Positions 45,201 to 53,796 of a stretch of DNA of 64,000 nucleotides are shown here, in pieces. The notes beneath the pieces are model-generated. The model searched no databases, was not told the origin of the DNA, and saw nothing but the letters and a program-made list of their open reading frames with translations. The stretch is from Mycolicibacterium thermoresistibile (GTDB taxonomy: Bacteria > Actinomycetota > Actinomycetes > Mycobacteriales > Mycobacteriaceae). The stretch's first letter is position 1; the number at the start of each line of letters is the position of its first letter. The position numbers and the translations under genes are program-made. Where the stretch lies: positions 868,001 to 932,000 of the forward strand of contig NZ_LT906483.1 of the NCBI RefSeq assembly GCF_900187065.1. The letters run 5' to 3'.

Positions 45201-45598
45201 TGGCAGAACTGATGAGTGGTGGCGATCGTCGCGGCGTCGAAATCGGCCAGCGCATCCCGCAGCCGTTGCCGGCGCACCTCGGCGTCCGGGCCGGTGATCA
45301 GATGCCGGATCAACTCGTTGCCGGCGGCCCGCTCCGGATCGTCGAACGCCTCCACCGTCTCGACGATCTGACGGCGGACCCGGTCGCGCAGCTCCTGGGT
45401 GGCCGACCGGCTGAACGTGATCAGCAGCATCTGATCCAGCCGGGCCCTCCCCTCGGCCAGGTAGCGGGTGACCAGGCCGGCCAGCGCGAACGTCTTGCCG
45501 GTGCCGGCGCTGGCCTCCAGCACGGTGGTGGTGCGCTCGGCCGGCAGCGGACCGGTCAGATCGAACGGCGTCATCGGTTCGGTCAGGGTGCCGGACAT
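42248..45598 (-). CDS. recB: Exodeoxyribonuclease V subunit beta, RecB
   Basis: 1116 residues. UvrD-type helicase: Walker A ASAGTGKT at 29-36, Walker B VMVDEFQDTDPVQW, then later motifs VFAAKGLQFPVVYLPFAF and LTYVALTRAQAQVVAWW. The C-terminal RecB nuclease domain keeps the Asp and DYK residues (GSVDAVLRIPAGDD and YLVVDYKTNWLG). It is a 3'-5' helicase and the nuclease of the complex. It overlaps recC by one base and recD by four, so the three are translationally coupled. Confidence 0.95.
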   Translation of the reverse strand: MSGTLTEPMTPFDLTGPLPAERTTTVLEASAGTGKTFALAGLVTRYLAEGRARLDQMLLITFSRSATQELRDRVRRQIVETVEAFDDPERAAGNELIRHLITGPDAEVRRQRLRDALADFDAATIATTHQFCQLVLRSLGVAGDTDTGMELVESLDELVVEIVNDLYLRHFAGDRDDPLLSYADALTLAREVVEHPATELRPRDPEPDSRAAVCLAFAEDVLAELDSRKRQRRILGYNDLLTRLADALEADGSPAQLRMHQRWPIVMVDEFQDTDPVQWRVIDRAFSGRSTLVLIGDPKQAIYAFRGGDIITYLKAAETAGARYTLATNWRSDSALVDRLQAVLGGAELGDPRIVVHRVDAHHRGSRLAGAPCGDPFRLRVVRRAGFGISGAKTIGIDTLRSHIGRDLAADISALLASGATFDGKPLQAADIAVIVETHKDARACYDALCQAGIPAVYTGDSDVFGSPAAEDWLCLLEAFDQPHRPGMVRAAAATMFFGETAESLAAGGDALTDRVADTLREWAAHARERGVAAIFEAAKLSGMGDRVLSWADGERHMTDLAHIAQLLQEAAHRDHLGLPALRDWLRARREETSGGATERFRRLDTDAAAVPVMTVFAAKGLQFPVVYLPFAFNRHVRKQELVLYHEDDGTRCLHIGGSDSPDHPQVAQRGRDEDASDDGRLTYVALTRAQAQVVAWWAPSWDEPNGGLSRLLRGRRPGERSVPHRCPDDRITDDQAWERLREWEAAGGPVLEESLPRPVTALPPEPTPTELGARHFHRSIDTDWRRTSYSGLLRASQSDGGVAASGSPGVTSEPEVAELDDEVGEIPLTPATDGAEVPSPMAGLPTGAKLGTLVHAVLETADPFAPDLAAELADRVREHAVWWPVDVPAEELAAALVPVHDTPLGPLAPGLTLRQIGLRDRMREMEFEFPLAGGDARDAAPDIRLADVGDLLGAHLPEDDPLACYAERLTGTGLGRQPLRGYLTGSVDAVLRIPAGDDHRYLVVDYKTNWLGPVDRPLTAADYTRPRLVEAMLHSDYPLQALLYSVVLHRFLRWRLPAYTPEEHLGGVLYLFLRGMCGPDTPVVDGHPAGVFSWQPPAGLVVALSDLLDAGRTAE

Positions 45599-48500
45599 CA
45601 GCGCGGCCCGTCCATCGCCCGCAACAGCGGCCCCCACAGCCGCATGGAATACGCTCCGAGCCGGTGGGTTTCGCCGGCGGATTCCTCACCCGGCCGCAGC
45701 GGCTGCATGAGGTCCTGCAGCCAGGCCGGCCGGCCGTTGCGTCCCCATGCCCGCACGTGCGCCGGTTCCTGATCCTCGCCGGGATAGTTGTTCGACCGCC
45801 ACCTGTACAGCGCCGCGCGTTCCGGGTCGCCACCGGAATGACGGGCCTCGGCCCAGGCGAAGCTGGTCTTGACCGGCAGCGGCAGCGGTTCGCGCCGGCC
45901 GGCGTCGTAGATCGCCACCAGATCCCGCAGCAGCTCCACCGGGGACCCGTCGGGCCGGCCCACCAGCTCCTCCCGCGGAGTGGTGCCGCGTTTGCGCCGC
46001 CCCACGCACACCGCCGACCACGCGGTGTGCGGATCGTGGGCGTACAACGCCAGCAACGAGATCCACGGCTGCAGCAGGTGCCGGCCGTCGAGCTTCGAGT
46101 ACGTCACCGACACCAACCGCTGCCCGAACACCGGCGCCACCGTGCCGGTGAGCCGACGACCACCGCCCAGGTCGATGTCGACGTCACAGGCCCGCGGCGG
46201 CTCGTCCCGGTACTGGTGCGCCGTCCGCGCCAATTCCACTGCCTGGTCGAGGATCTCACCGGCCTTGCGCCAACCGAGCCGGCCGGGCGGTAGGGTGCCG
46301 CGGCGCCATTCGGCGTCGCGGGCGTCCTCGGGCCGCATCCCGCGCAGCAGATCGTCGAGCATCCGGTCGCCGACCGTCCACTCCGCCAGCGCGTCGAGGT
46401 CGACCGGCATCGCGTCGTCGACACCGTCGACCTCCCAGGGCAGCGTGTAGTCCAGCGCCCGGAAGAACCCCTTGACCGGATCCCTGAAGAACGCCAGCAG
46501 GTCGGCGAGCAGCACGTCCTCGGGCGGGGGCGGGGCCAGCGGCCCGGAGACGAACGGCGGCCGGGCGGCGCGGTCCTCGGCGCGGATGCGGGCCGCGTTG
46601 AGCACCGTGGAGTCGAAGGTGAACGGCACTCCGGGGATCAGGCCGCCGGGCTCGACATTGCGGACATCGAACGGCTGCAACGGATGTTGTACCACCAACC
46701 GGTCGCGCACCGGTTCCTCGGTGGTGCGGTCGAGGGTGTCGAGCAGTTCGGCCAGCGGCACCGCCGGCGGACGGACCTGCCCCGAGTACTCGTTCGCGCC
46801 GGTGTAGGTGATCACCAGCTTCTCGGTGGCCGCGCAGATCGCGTCGAGCAGCAGCTGCCGGTCCTCGGACCGGACGTCGCGCTCCCCGGTCATCGGATCG
46901 CGGGCCAGCACGTCGTCGCCGTCGACCACACCGACCCGCGGGAACACCCCGTCGTCGAGGCCGACCAGGCACACCACCCGGTGCGGAACCGACCGCATCG
47001 GCACCATCGTGCACACGGTCAGGGTGCCGGTGCGGAAATTCGCCCGGGTGGGCCGGCCGGCCAGCTGCCGCTCCAGCAGCGCGGTGATGTCCGGCAGCCG
47101 CAACGGCATGTCGGCGCGCGGGCCCGCCTTGGCCAGGATGTCGCCGAACTCCCGGTGCAGTTGGCTGACCTGCCACGCGTCCTCGTCATCGACGCGGGTG
47201 AGCAGGTCCACCCCCTCGGTGAGCGCGGTGAGCCAGGCGTGCAGCGGCTGCGTTCCGGTCAGGGCGCCCACCGTGCGGTGCAGCCGCTCGACGTACTCGG
47301 CGAGCCGACCGGCCAGCTCCACCCGGTTGCTGCTGACATCGTCGAGCGGCAGGGTGGTGCCGACCCAGGAGTGCGCGTCGTCGGACATCGCCACCCCGGC
47401 CAGCACCCGGTCCACCCCGAATCGCCAGGTGTTCTGGATGAACTCGACGCCGAACGGCCGGCGGTGCTCGGTGTCGAAGCCCCACCGGATGTTGGCCTGC
47501 CGAACCCAGCGGGTGATGTCCTCGAGGTCGTCGTCGGTGAACCCGAACCGCGCCCGCACCGGCGCGGCCTGTGCGAGGTTGAGCACCTCGCCGGCGGTGG
47601 CCCGGCCGCCGGCCAACTGCAGCAGCTGCGCGGCCACCCCCAGCAGCGGGTTGGTCTGCACCAGCGCCCGGTCGGCCAACCGCACCCGCAGCCGGTGCGC
47701 CGGGTGCGCGCCGTGCACCACGTCGCCGAGCCCGAAGTCGGCCATGATCAGCGGCGCGTAGGTCTCGATGTCCGGGCACATCACCACGATGTCGCGCGGC
47801 TCGAGCGTCTCGTCCTCGGCGAGCAGCCCGAGCAGCACCTCCCGCAGCACGTCGATCTGCCGGGCCGCGCCGTGACAACTGTGCACCTGCACGCTGTCGT
47901 CGTCCGGGCGCAGCACCCGGCCCGCCGGGCGGACCGCGTTCGCGGCGATGTCGGACTGCAGCCAGCCCAACAGCGTGTCCGGCCGGCCGGCGTCGGTCTC
48001 CGGGCCCGGGGCGCCGAGGAATTCGTCGGTGGCCCGCTCCGCGGGCAGGCTGCGCTGCAGTTCCCGCAGATCGCGGCCCAGCGTCGCCAGCAGCGGATGA
48101 CCCACCTCACGGTGGGTCAGGTCGGCGCGGCGCGGCACCGGCCCGGTGTGCCCGGCGAGGCGGGTCCACAGCTCGTTGCTGGGGTGCGGCAGCCACAGGT
48201 GCAACTCATGGTGGGTGGCCAGGGCTTCGAGCAGTTCGATCTCGGTGCTCGGCAGCCGGGTGTGACCGAACAGCGACAACCGCGGCGGCAGCTCCTCGAC
48301 GGGCGACTCGCGCAGCCGGGCAAGCACTTCGGCGTGCCGCACATGTGGTGGGTCGGCGTCGACACGATCCACCAGCGCCCGCCACAGCGGCGGCTGCCAG
48401 CGCAGATCGGAATCGAGGTCGCCGACCTCACCGGCCAGCCAGTCGATGAGCAGCTGGGGGCGTTGCCGGGCGTAGGAGGCGAACAGTCCGGCCAGCCGGC

Positions 48501-48930
48501 GGGCCACCGCGTAGCGGCGGCCCTGCCGCAGCTCACGTTCGGCGCCGGTCTCGAAATGCCCGAGGTGGGTGGCCAGCGTGCTGCACCAGTCCTCGGTGCA
48601 GCTGGCATCGATGACCTCGAGCAGCGGCCACACCATCGCCTCGGGCGCCCACGGATCGTCGTCGGCGGCGCCGGTGAGCGGGCCCGTCAACCCGGCGATC
48701 AGCGAGTGCGGATTGCGGAACGCCACCCCGGCGCACACCCCGTCGGAATTGCCGTCGGCACCGCGGCCGAGGAGGTGGGAGAGCCGCTGGCTGAGCCAGC
48801 GCTCCACACCCTTGGCCGGCACGATGACGAGTTCTTCGACGAACGGATCATCGAGCGGTTCCGACAGCAGAGCGGCCAGGCCGTCGGCGAGCTGATCAGT
48901 GCGTTCGGCCCGGTGCAGATGAAGTGCCAT
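45598..48930 (-). CDS. recC: Exodeoxyribonuclease V subunit gamma, RecC
   Basis: 1110 residues with the RecC start 'PFVEELVIVPAKGVERWLSQ' and the middle region 'DDSVQVHSCHGAARQIDVLR'. It is a helicase-like fold without a complete Walker A, as expected. RecC scans the unwound strand for Chi-like signals and contacts RecB and RecD. First of the recCBD operon; a 65-residue gene lies 47 bases upstream on the same strand. Confidence 0.95.
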   Translation of the reverse strand: MALHLHRAERTDQLADGLAALLSEPLDDPFVEELVIVPAKGVERWLSQRLSHLLGRGADGNSDGVCAGVAFRNPHSLIAGLTGPLTGAADDDPWAPEAMVWPLLEVIDASCTEDWCSTLATHLGHFETGAERELRQGRRYAVARRLAGLFASYARQRPQLLIDWLAGEVGDLDSDLRWQPPLWRALVDRVDADPPHVRHAEVLARLRESPVEELPPRLSLFGHTRLPSTEIELLEALATHHELHLWLPHPSNELWTRLAGHTGPVPRRADLTHREVGHPLLATLGRDLRELQRSLPAERATDEFLGAPGPETDAGRPDTLLGWLQSDIAANAVRPAGRVLRPDDDSVQVHSCHGAARQIDVLREVLLGLLAEDETLEPRDIVVMCPDIETYAPLIMADFGLGDVVHGAHPAHRLRVRLADRALVQTNPLLGVAAQLLQLAGGRATAGEVLNLAQAAPVRARFGFTDDDLEDITRWVRQANIRWGFDTEHRRPFGVEFIQNTWRFGVDRVLAGVAMSDDAHSWVGTTLPLDDVSSNRVELAGRLAEYVERLHRTVGALTGTQPLHAWLTALTEGVDLLTRVDDEDAWQVSQLHREFGDILAKAGPRADMPLRLPDITALLERQLAGRPTRANFRTGTLTVCTMVPMRSVPHRVVCLVGLDDGVFPRVGVVDGDDVLARDPMTGERDVRSEDRQLLLDAICAATEKLVITYTGANEYSGQVRPPAVPLAELLDTLDRTTEEPVRDRLVVQHPLQPFDVRNVEPGGLIPGVPFTFDSTVLNAARIRAEDRAARPPFVSGPLAPPPPEDVLLADLLAFFRDPVKGFFRALDYTLPWEVDGVDDAMPVDLDALAEWTVGDRMLDDLLRGMRPEDARDAEWRRGTLPPGRLGWRKAGEILDQAVELARTAHQYRDEPPRACDVDIDLGGGRRLTGTVAPVFGQRLVSVTYSKLDGRHLLQPWISLLALYAHDPHTAWSAVCVGRRKRGTTPREELVGRPDGSPVELLRDLVAIYDAGRREPLPLPVKTSFAWAEARHSGGDPERAALYRWRSNNYPGEDQEPAHVRAWGRNGRPAWLQDLMQPLRPGEESAGETHRLGAYSMRLWGPLLRAMDGPR

Positions 48931-48977
48931 CGGGAGTCACGATAGGCCGTGACCCCGACAGACCCGGGGAAACCGGG

Positions 48978-49175
48978 TCAGTTGTTGGCGGCGCGGGCTT
49001 CCCGCACCCATTCGAGGGCGACCTCGTCGCGCAGGTCGACGTTCGTCTTCTCCTTGTACTGCGCTTTGACCGAACGCACGGCGGCGGTCTCGTCGCCCGT
49101 CATCGGCACGGTGACCAACGACTTCAGCCGCTTGATCAGTGCCTGGCGGTCAACTTCTGCCGTCGAGACATCCAC
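48978..49175 (-). CDS. Small acidic/basic helical protein upstream of recC
   Basis: 65 residues from the GTG at 49175, preceded by a strong AGGAGGAG ribosome site. The sequence has no membrane segment and two predicted helices (VDRQALIKRLKSLVTVPMTG; AAVRSVKAQYKEKTNVDLR). Not recognised. It lies 47 bases before recC in the same direction and may share its transcript. A CRP-like palindrome lies about 100 bases upstream (49278-49293). Confidence 0.65.
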   Translation of the reverse strand: MDVSTAEVDRQALIKRLKSLVTVPMTGDETAAVRSVKAQYKEKTNVDLRDEVALEWVREARAANN

Positions 49176-49277
49176 GGCGATCTCCTCCTGCGCACTTTCC
49201 GGTGCACGTGCTCTCGGGTCCACTCATACCGCTCTTTCCGAATTAACTCGACCCGAAACCTGTTATCCGAACACGAA

Positions 49278-49293
49278 AGTGACCTCAATCACA
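49278..49293. promoter_or_regulatory. CRP-like palindrome
   Basis: On the minus strand it reads TGTGATTGAGGTCACT (TGTGA-N6-TCACT), one base off the CRP half-site. It lies upstream of the 65-residue gene/recC and overlaps the end of the MFS gene. Confidence 0.4.
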
Positions 49294-50635
49294 GCTCGGC
49301 GGGGTTGGTGACGACCATGTTGCTCCTGGCCCGGTCGGCGCCGGTGCTACCGCCGCCGACGGGCACCGGTTCGAACGGGGCCGGGCGGCCCAGCGTCGCC
49401 GGCCGGCACAACACCGCGATCACCGCCACCGACAGTGCGGCCAGCGCGAACGCCGCCGCCACCGAGATCGTGTCGGCGGTGCCGCCCAACACGGCCGCCG
49501 CGATCGGCCGCGAGCCCAGGAAGCCGACCAGCCACAACGCCATGATGCGGCCGCGCAGTTCGTCGGGGGCGCGTTCCTGCACCACGGTGCTCAGCCCCGT
49601 CATCGCCCAGCCGAAGCCCACCCCGGCCACCACGAAGCCGGCCAACGCGACCGCCGTGACGGTGCTCAGCGCCAGGACCAGGCTGCCGGCTCCCAGCAGC
49701 CACAACCCGATCACCGACACCCGCGCGGAGGCCAGCCGGCCCCGCAGCAACGCCAGGGTGGCCATTCCGGCGGCCGCGCCGATCCCGAACGCCGCGGACA
49801 ACGCGCCCACCAACTCGCTGCCGCCGCCGAGGTTGTCGGCCAGCGACGGCGCCAGCGTGATGGACGGGTCGGAGGCGAACCCGACCGTGGTCACCGCCAG
49901 CAGTGCCAGCAGCAGCGGTCGGTCCCGCCAGACGTGGCGCAACGCCGTGCGGACCCGGTAATCGGTGCCGGCAGGCTGGGGCGTCTGGGCCGGGAACGGT
50001 AGAGCAACCAGGATCAGCGCGAACAGCAGATGCAACACGCAGCTCACCGCGAATGCGGTGGGGGCGCCGAAACTCGCGGCGATGTAGGCGCCGACCGCCG
50101 GGCCGGCGATGCGGCCGACGGTCATCGGAAGGCTGTTGAGCGCCATCGCGGTGGACAGCTCGCCGGGGCGGATCAGGCTCGGCACGATCGACTGCATCGC
50201 CGGACCGCCGACCACGAACCCGAAGCCGACCAGCGTCGTGCCGATCAGGATCGGCACCGCTACGGCGACGCCCTGCATGTGCGGGCTGAGGAACAGCCAC
50301 GCCGCGATCAGCCCGGACCCGGCGGTGCACAGGAGCCGGCCGAGCAGGATCTGCCGGGCCTGATTGCCGACGTCGGCCCACTTGCCGCTGATCGGGGTGA
50401 GGATGAGCTGCGGCCCGAATTGCGCGACCCCCACCAGGCCGACCATCACGGCCGAGCCCGTCGCGTTGAACATGGTGATCGCCGCGACGATGCCGTGCGT
50501 CCACACCGCGACGACCGACAGGATCTTGCCCCAGAACAGCCCGCCGAACACCGGGTCGAACATCAACCCGAGGGCGCCGCGGGGCGGGGCCGGATCGGTT
50601 GCCGCGGTGGTGGTGGTGGCGGGGCTCGTGCTCAC
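49289..50635 (-). CDS. MFS transporter
   Basis: 448 residues with about 12 hydrophobic segments and the first-loop motif region ISGKWADVGNQARQILLGR. The protein starts 'ALGLMFDPVFGGLFWGKILS', like exporters related to enterobactin exporter or tetracycline-type drug efflux proteins. The substrate is unknown. It is translationally coupled to an upstream MarR-type gene (overlap of four bases), which points to a drug- or phenolic-inducible efflux pair. Confidence 0.88.
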   Translation of the reverse strand: MSTSPATTTTAATDPAPPRGALGLMFDPVFGGLFWGKILSVVAVWTHGIVAAITMFNATGSAVMVGLVGVAQFGPQLILTPISGKWADVGNQARQILLGRLLCTAGSGLIAAWLFLSPHMQGVAVAVPILIGTTLVGFGFVVGGPAMQSIVPSLIRPGELSTAMALNSLPMTVGRIAGPAVGAYIAASFGAPTAFAVSCVLHLLFALILVALPFPAQTPQPAGTDYRVRTALRHVWRDRPLLLALLAVTTVGFASDPSITLAPSLADNLGGGSELVGALSAAFGIGAAAGMATLALLRGRLASARVSVIGLWLLGAGSLVLALSTVTAVALAGFVVAGVGFGWAMTGLSTVVQERAPDELRGRIMALWLVGFLGSRPIAAAVLGGTADTISVAAAFALAALSVAVIAVLCRPATLGRPAPFEPVPVGGGSTGADRARSNMVVTNPAEL

Positions 50636-51114
50636 TGGCTCACCCCGCGTTCGAGATCGGTGGCCAGCCGCTGCAGCAGCGAGACCAGGGTGTCGACGTC
50701 GGAGTCCGGCCAGTCGGCGACCACCTCGGTCACCATCTCCCGGCGCCGCTCGGTGACCTGCGCCAGCGTCTTGCGGCCGACATCGGTGAGGGTGAGCACC
50801 GTCCGGCGCTGATCGTCGGCGGCGGGTTGTTTGGTCAGCAACCCGGCGACGACGATCGCGGACACGGTGCGGCTGGCGGTGGAGTGGTCGACCGCCAGGA
50901 ATTCGGCGACGTCGCCGATCGACGCCGCCTGGCCGGCGCGCTCGCGGAGTTCGACGGCGCGCAGCGCCCGCAGGGACGACATGGAGGTCACCGGGCCGGC
51001 GCTGTCGAGCAGTCGGCGTCGCCAGTCCGGCCGCTGCCGGGTGATCAGGATCCGGGTCAGCAGCTCATCGAGATCGTCGTACCTGGATGAAGCCACCAAA
51101 TATGCATAGCACAT
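50632..51114 (-). CDS. MarR-family transcriptional regulator
   Basis: 160 residues from the ATG at 51114. Winged helix: RERAGQAASIGDVAEFLAVD, then HSTASRTVSAIVVAGLLTKQ as recognition helix and DDQRRTVLTLTDVGRKTL as wing. MarR proteins are dimeric repressors released by small aromatic ligands. It probably controls the coupled MFS gene and itself. A 10-bp perfect palindrome (51126-51135) lies 12 bases upstream of its start. Confidence 0.9.
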   Translation of the reverse strand: MCYAYLVASSRYDDLDELLTRILITRQRPDWRRRLLDSAGPVTSMSSLRALRAVELRERAGQAASIGDVAEFLAVDHSTASRTVSAIVVAGLLTKQPAADDQRRTVLTLTDVGRKTLAQVTERRREMVTEVVADWPDSDVDTLVSLLQRLATDLERGVSQ

Positions 51115-51125
51115 GAATGTATCTG

Positions 51126-51135
51126 GATTCGAATC
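51126..51135. promoter_or_regulatory. Possible MarR operator
   Basis: GATTCGAATC is a perfect palindrome in the 86-base gap between the divergent marR-type and HD-domain genes. It is short, so chance occurrence is possible. Confidence 0.25.
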
Positions 51136-51200
51136 GTCGCGGTACCGACCCTGCTCTGCGACAGTGGATGGGCGACAGGGGATGGGGGAGGAGACCGCCA

Positions 51201-51785
51201 GTGACCGCACCGAGGACCACCCGCCTGACCGTGAAGTTCGATCAGGCCCTGCTGTACGCGGCCGACCTGCACCGCGGTCAGCTCCGCAAAGGTGGCGGCA
51301 TCCCGTATCTCGGTCACCTGCTGTCGACGGCCGGACTGGTGATCGAGGCCGGCGGCAGCGAAACCCAGGCGATCGCCGCCCTTCTGCACGATGCGGCCGA
51401 GGACCAGGGCGGGATCCCGACGCTGAACGAGATCCGCGCCCGGTTCGGCGACGAGGTCGCCGACATCGTCGACGAATGCAGCGACACCTTCGAAACCCCC
51501 AAGCCGCCGTGGCGGGAGCGCAAACAGAACTATCTGCGCCGGCTCGAAACCGTCTCGGACGACACCGTTCTGGTGTCACTGGCCGACAAACTCGACAACG
51601 CCCGCTCCACGCTGCGTGATCTGCGCCGGCACGGCGACGCGCTGTGGCAGCGGTTCAGCGTGCACGATCCGCAGCTGCACCTCTGGTACTACCGGGCGCT
51701 GCACGAGGTCTACGCCCGGCGCAACCGCACCTGGCTGGTCGACGAGCTCGGCCGGGTGCTCGACGACCTCGAACAGATCGTCTGA
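51201..51785 (+). CDS. HD-domain (RelA/SpoT hydrolase-like) protein
   Basis: 194 residues from the GTG at 51201, after GGGGGAGGAG. The HD hydrolase domain has YLGHLLSTAGLVIEAGGSET and LLHDAAEDQGG (His63-Asp64), then SLADKLDNARSTLRDLRRHG as in SpoT-type or Mesh1 (p)ppGpp pyrophosphohydrolases. No synthetase or TGS domain is present. It is a candidate small alarmone hydrolase, or another metal-dependent phosphohydrolase. Confidence 0.85.
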   Translation: MTAPRTTRLTVKFDQALLYAADLHRGQLRKGGGIPYLGHLLSTAGLVIEAGGSETQAIAALLHDAAEDQGGIPTLNEIRARFGDEVADIVDECSDTFETPKPPWRERKQNYLRRLETVSDDTVLVSLADKLDNARSTLRDLRRHGDALWQRFSVHDPQLHLWYYRALHEVYARRNRTWLVDELGRVLDDLEQIV

Positions 51786-51858
51786 ATCGGCGCTGACCTG
51801 GTCTTTCGGGCTCGACGTGCGTACCCTGAAGACATCCCCGATGAGGAGGGCAGATGCG

Positions 51859-52167
51859 ATGAAGGGCGCGCATCGAGATCCGATAGATCATTCCCGCACC
51901 ACCCTGCCGCGAGCCGGGGAATCGCTGATCGACACCCTGTGGTTCCCGGGCCTGATCCTGATCGCCCTGGGGGTGATCGGCCTGGCCGCGATCGTGGCGG
52001 CGGCGGCGTACGGAAACATGGACCTGGTGCTGCCGATCGCGCTCGTCGCCGGTGCGCTGACCACCGCCGGTGGCGGGCTGATCGCCCTGGAGCACCGGCG
52101 GGTCCTGCGCATCGAGCGGATGTGGCAGGACGAGCACCACGGCGACACCCGGCGGCGGGTCGCCTGA
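51859..52167 (+). CDS. Small membrane protein with two helices
   Basis: 102 residues from the ATG at 51859, chosen because GAGGAGGGCAG lies just upstream; an ATG at 51841 is also in frame. Two membrane segments ('LWFPGLILIALGVIGLAAIV' and LVLPIALVAGALTTAGGGLIAL) separated by a short loop, and a charged tail EHRRVLRIERMWQDEHHGD. Similar small proteins occur widely in mycobacteria; function unknown. Confidence 0.72.
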   Translation: MKGAHRDPIDHSRTTLPRAGESLIDTLWFPGLILIALGVIGLAAIVAAAAYGNMDLVLPIALVAGALTTAGGGLIALEHRRVLRIERMWQDEHHGDTRRRVA

Positions 52168-52263
52168 CCTCCCGGCCGGCCGGGCGTTCGGGTACGCGGC
52201 CGCGCCGGCAGCGAATTCGGCGTCCACTTGGGATTCCACACCGTGCTGCGTACGGTGCCGATC

Positions 52264-53766
52264 ATGCGCATCCATCACGTCCGGACCCGGCGCAGCGCCG
52301 ACGACTTTCCCCGCACCGAACACCTCGCCCACAAGATCGCCCGGGTGGCGGCGGACCCGGTCCCGGTGCCCGCGGACACCGAGGCGATGGTGCTCAACCG
52401 GATCATCGACAACGCCGCGGTATCGGCCGCCGCGGTGCTGCGCCGACCCGTCACCGTGGCCCGCACCCAGGCGCTGGCACATCCGCGCCGGCCGGGTGCG
52501 GCCGTCTTCGGGGTGGACGGCGGCTACTCGGCGGAGTGGGCGGCCTGGGCCAACGGGGTGGCGGTGCGCGAACTGGACTTCCACGACACGTTCCTGGCCG
52601 CCGACTACTCCCATCCGGCCGACAACATCCCGGCGCTGGTCGCGGTCGCCCAGCAACTCGGGCTCGGCGGCGCGGACCTGATCCGCGGCATCGCCACCGC
52701 CTACGAGATCCACATCGCCCTGGTACGGGGAATCTGCCTGCACGAACACAAGATCGACCATGTCGCCCACCTCGGCCCGGCAGCCGCCGCCGGGCTCGGT
52801 ACCCTGCTGCGGCTCGATCCCGACACCATCTACGACGCGATCGGGCAGGCACTGCATCTGACCACCGCCACCCGGCAGTCCCGCAAGGGTCTGATCTCGA
52901 GCTGGAAGGCATTCGCCCCGGCCCACGCCGGCAAGATCGCCGTCGAGGCCGTCGACCGGGCCATGCGCGGTGAGGGCTCGCCGGCGCCGATCTGGGAAGG
53001 GGAGGACGGGGTCATCGCCTGGTTGCTGTCCGGACCGGAGCGCACCTATCGGGTGCCACTGCCCGAACCCGGCGAACCGAAACGCGCCATTCTGGACAGC
53101 TACACCAAGGAACACTCCGCGGAGTACCAGAGCCAGGCGGTGATCGACCTGGCCCGCCGGATGCGCCAGCGGATCGGCGATCTCGGCGAGGTCGAGTCCA
53201 TCGTGCTGCACACCAGCCACCACACCCACGTGGTGATCGGCACCGGCAGCAACGACCCGCAGAAATTCGATCCCGACGCGTCGCGGGAGACCCTGGACCA
53301 TTCGGTGATGTACATCTTCGCCGTCGCACTGCAGGACGGCACCTGGCACCACGAACACTCCTACGCCCCGGAGCGGGCGCGCCGCCCGGACACCGTCGAA
53401 CTGTGGCGCAAGATCTCCACCGTCGAGGACCCGGAGTGGACGCGGCGCTACCACTCGACCGATCCGGCCGAAAAGGCTTTCGGCGCAAGAGCCGTCGTCA
53501 CCCTCAAGAACGGCGACGTGATCGTCGACGAGCTCGCCGTCGCCGACGCCCATCCGCTGGGGGCCCGCCCGTTCGGCCGGGAGCAGTACCTCGCGAAATT
53601 CGAGACTCTCGCGGCCGACGTCACCGACGCCGCGGAACGGCAGCGGTTCCTCGCCGTCGTCGACGCGCTGCCCACCGCCGAACCGGGATCACTCGACGCG
53701 CTGAACCTGCGGGTCGATCCGCGAGTCCTGGCGGCCGCACCGCCCGTCCCGGCGGGCATCTTCTGA
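52264..53766 (+). CDS. prpD: 2-methylcitrate dehydratase, MmgE/PrpD family
   Basis: 500 residues. MmgE/PrpD landmarks: [40 protein letters not shown] and [20 protein letters not shown]. The enzyme dehydrates 2-methylcitrate to 2-methylaconitate in propionate (odd-chain fatty acid and cholesterol) degradation. No prpC (synthase) or prpB (lyase) lies next to it, unlike the usual mycobacterial prpDC pair, so it may be an orphan paralogue or act on a related acid. Confidence 0.88.
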   Translation: MRIHHVRTRRSADDFPRTEHLAHKIARVAADPVPVPADTEAMVLNRIIDNAAVSAAAVLRRPVTVARTQALAHPRRPGAAVFGVDGGYSAEWAAWANGVAVRELDFHDTFLAADYSHPADNIPALVAVAQQLGLGGADLIRGIATAYEIHIALVRGICLHEHKIDHVAHLGPAAAAGLGTLLRLDPDTIYDAIGQALHLTTATRQSRKGLISSWKAFAPAHAGKIAVEAVDRAMRGEGSPAPIWEGEDGVIAWLLSGPERTYRVPLPEPGEPKRAILDSYTKEHSAEYQSQAVIDLARRMRQRIGDLGEVESIVLHTSHHTHVVIGTGSNDPQKFDPDASRETLDHSVMYIFAVALQDGTWHHEHSYAPERARRPDTVELWRKISTVEDPEWTRRYHSTDPAEKAFGARAVVTLKNGDVIVDELAVADAHPLGARPFGREQYLAKFETLAADVTDAAERQRFLAVVDALPTAEPGSLDALNLRVDPRVLAAAPPVPAGIF

Positions 53767-53796
53767 GCTTCTGACCGCCGCGCGCCGCCACCGGGC

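Noticed and set aside
43265..48945. Two 750-835-codon plus-strand frames opposite recB and recC
   Set aside because: Mirror frames caused by GC-rich codon use; recB and recC are intact on the other strand.
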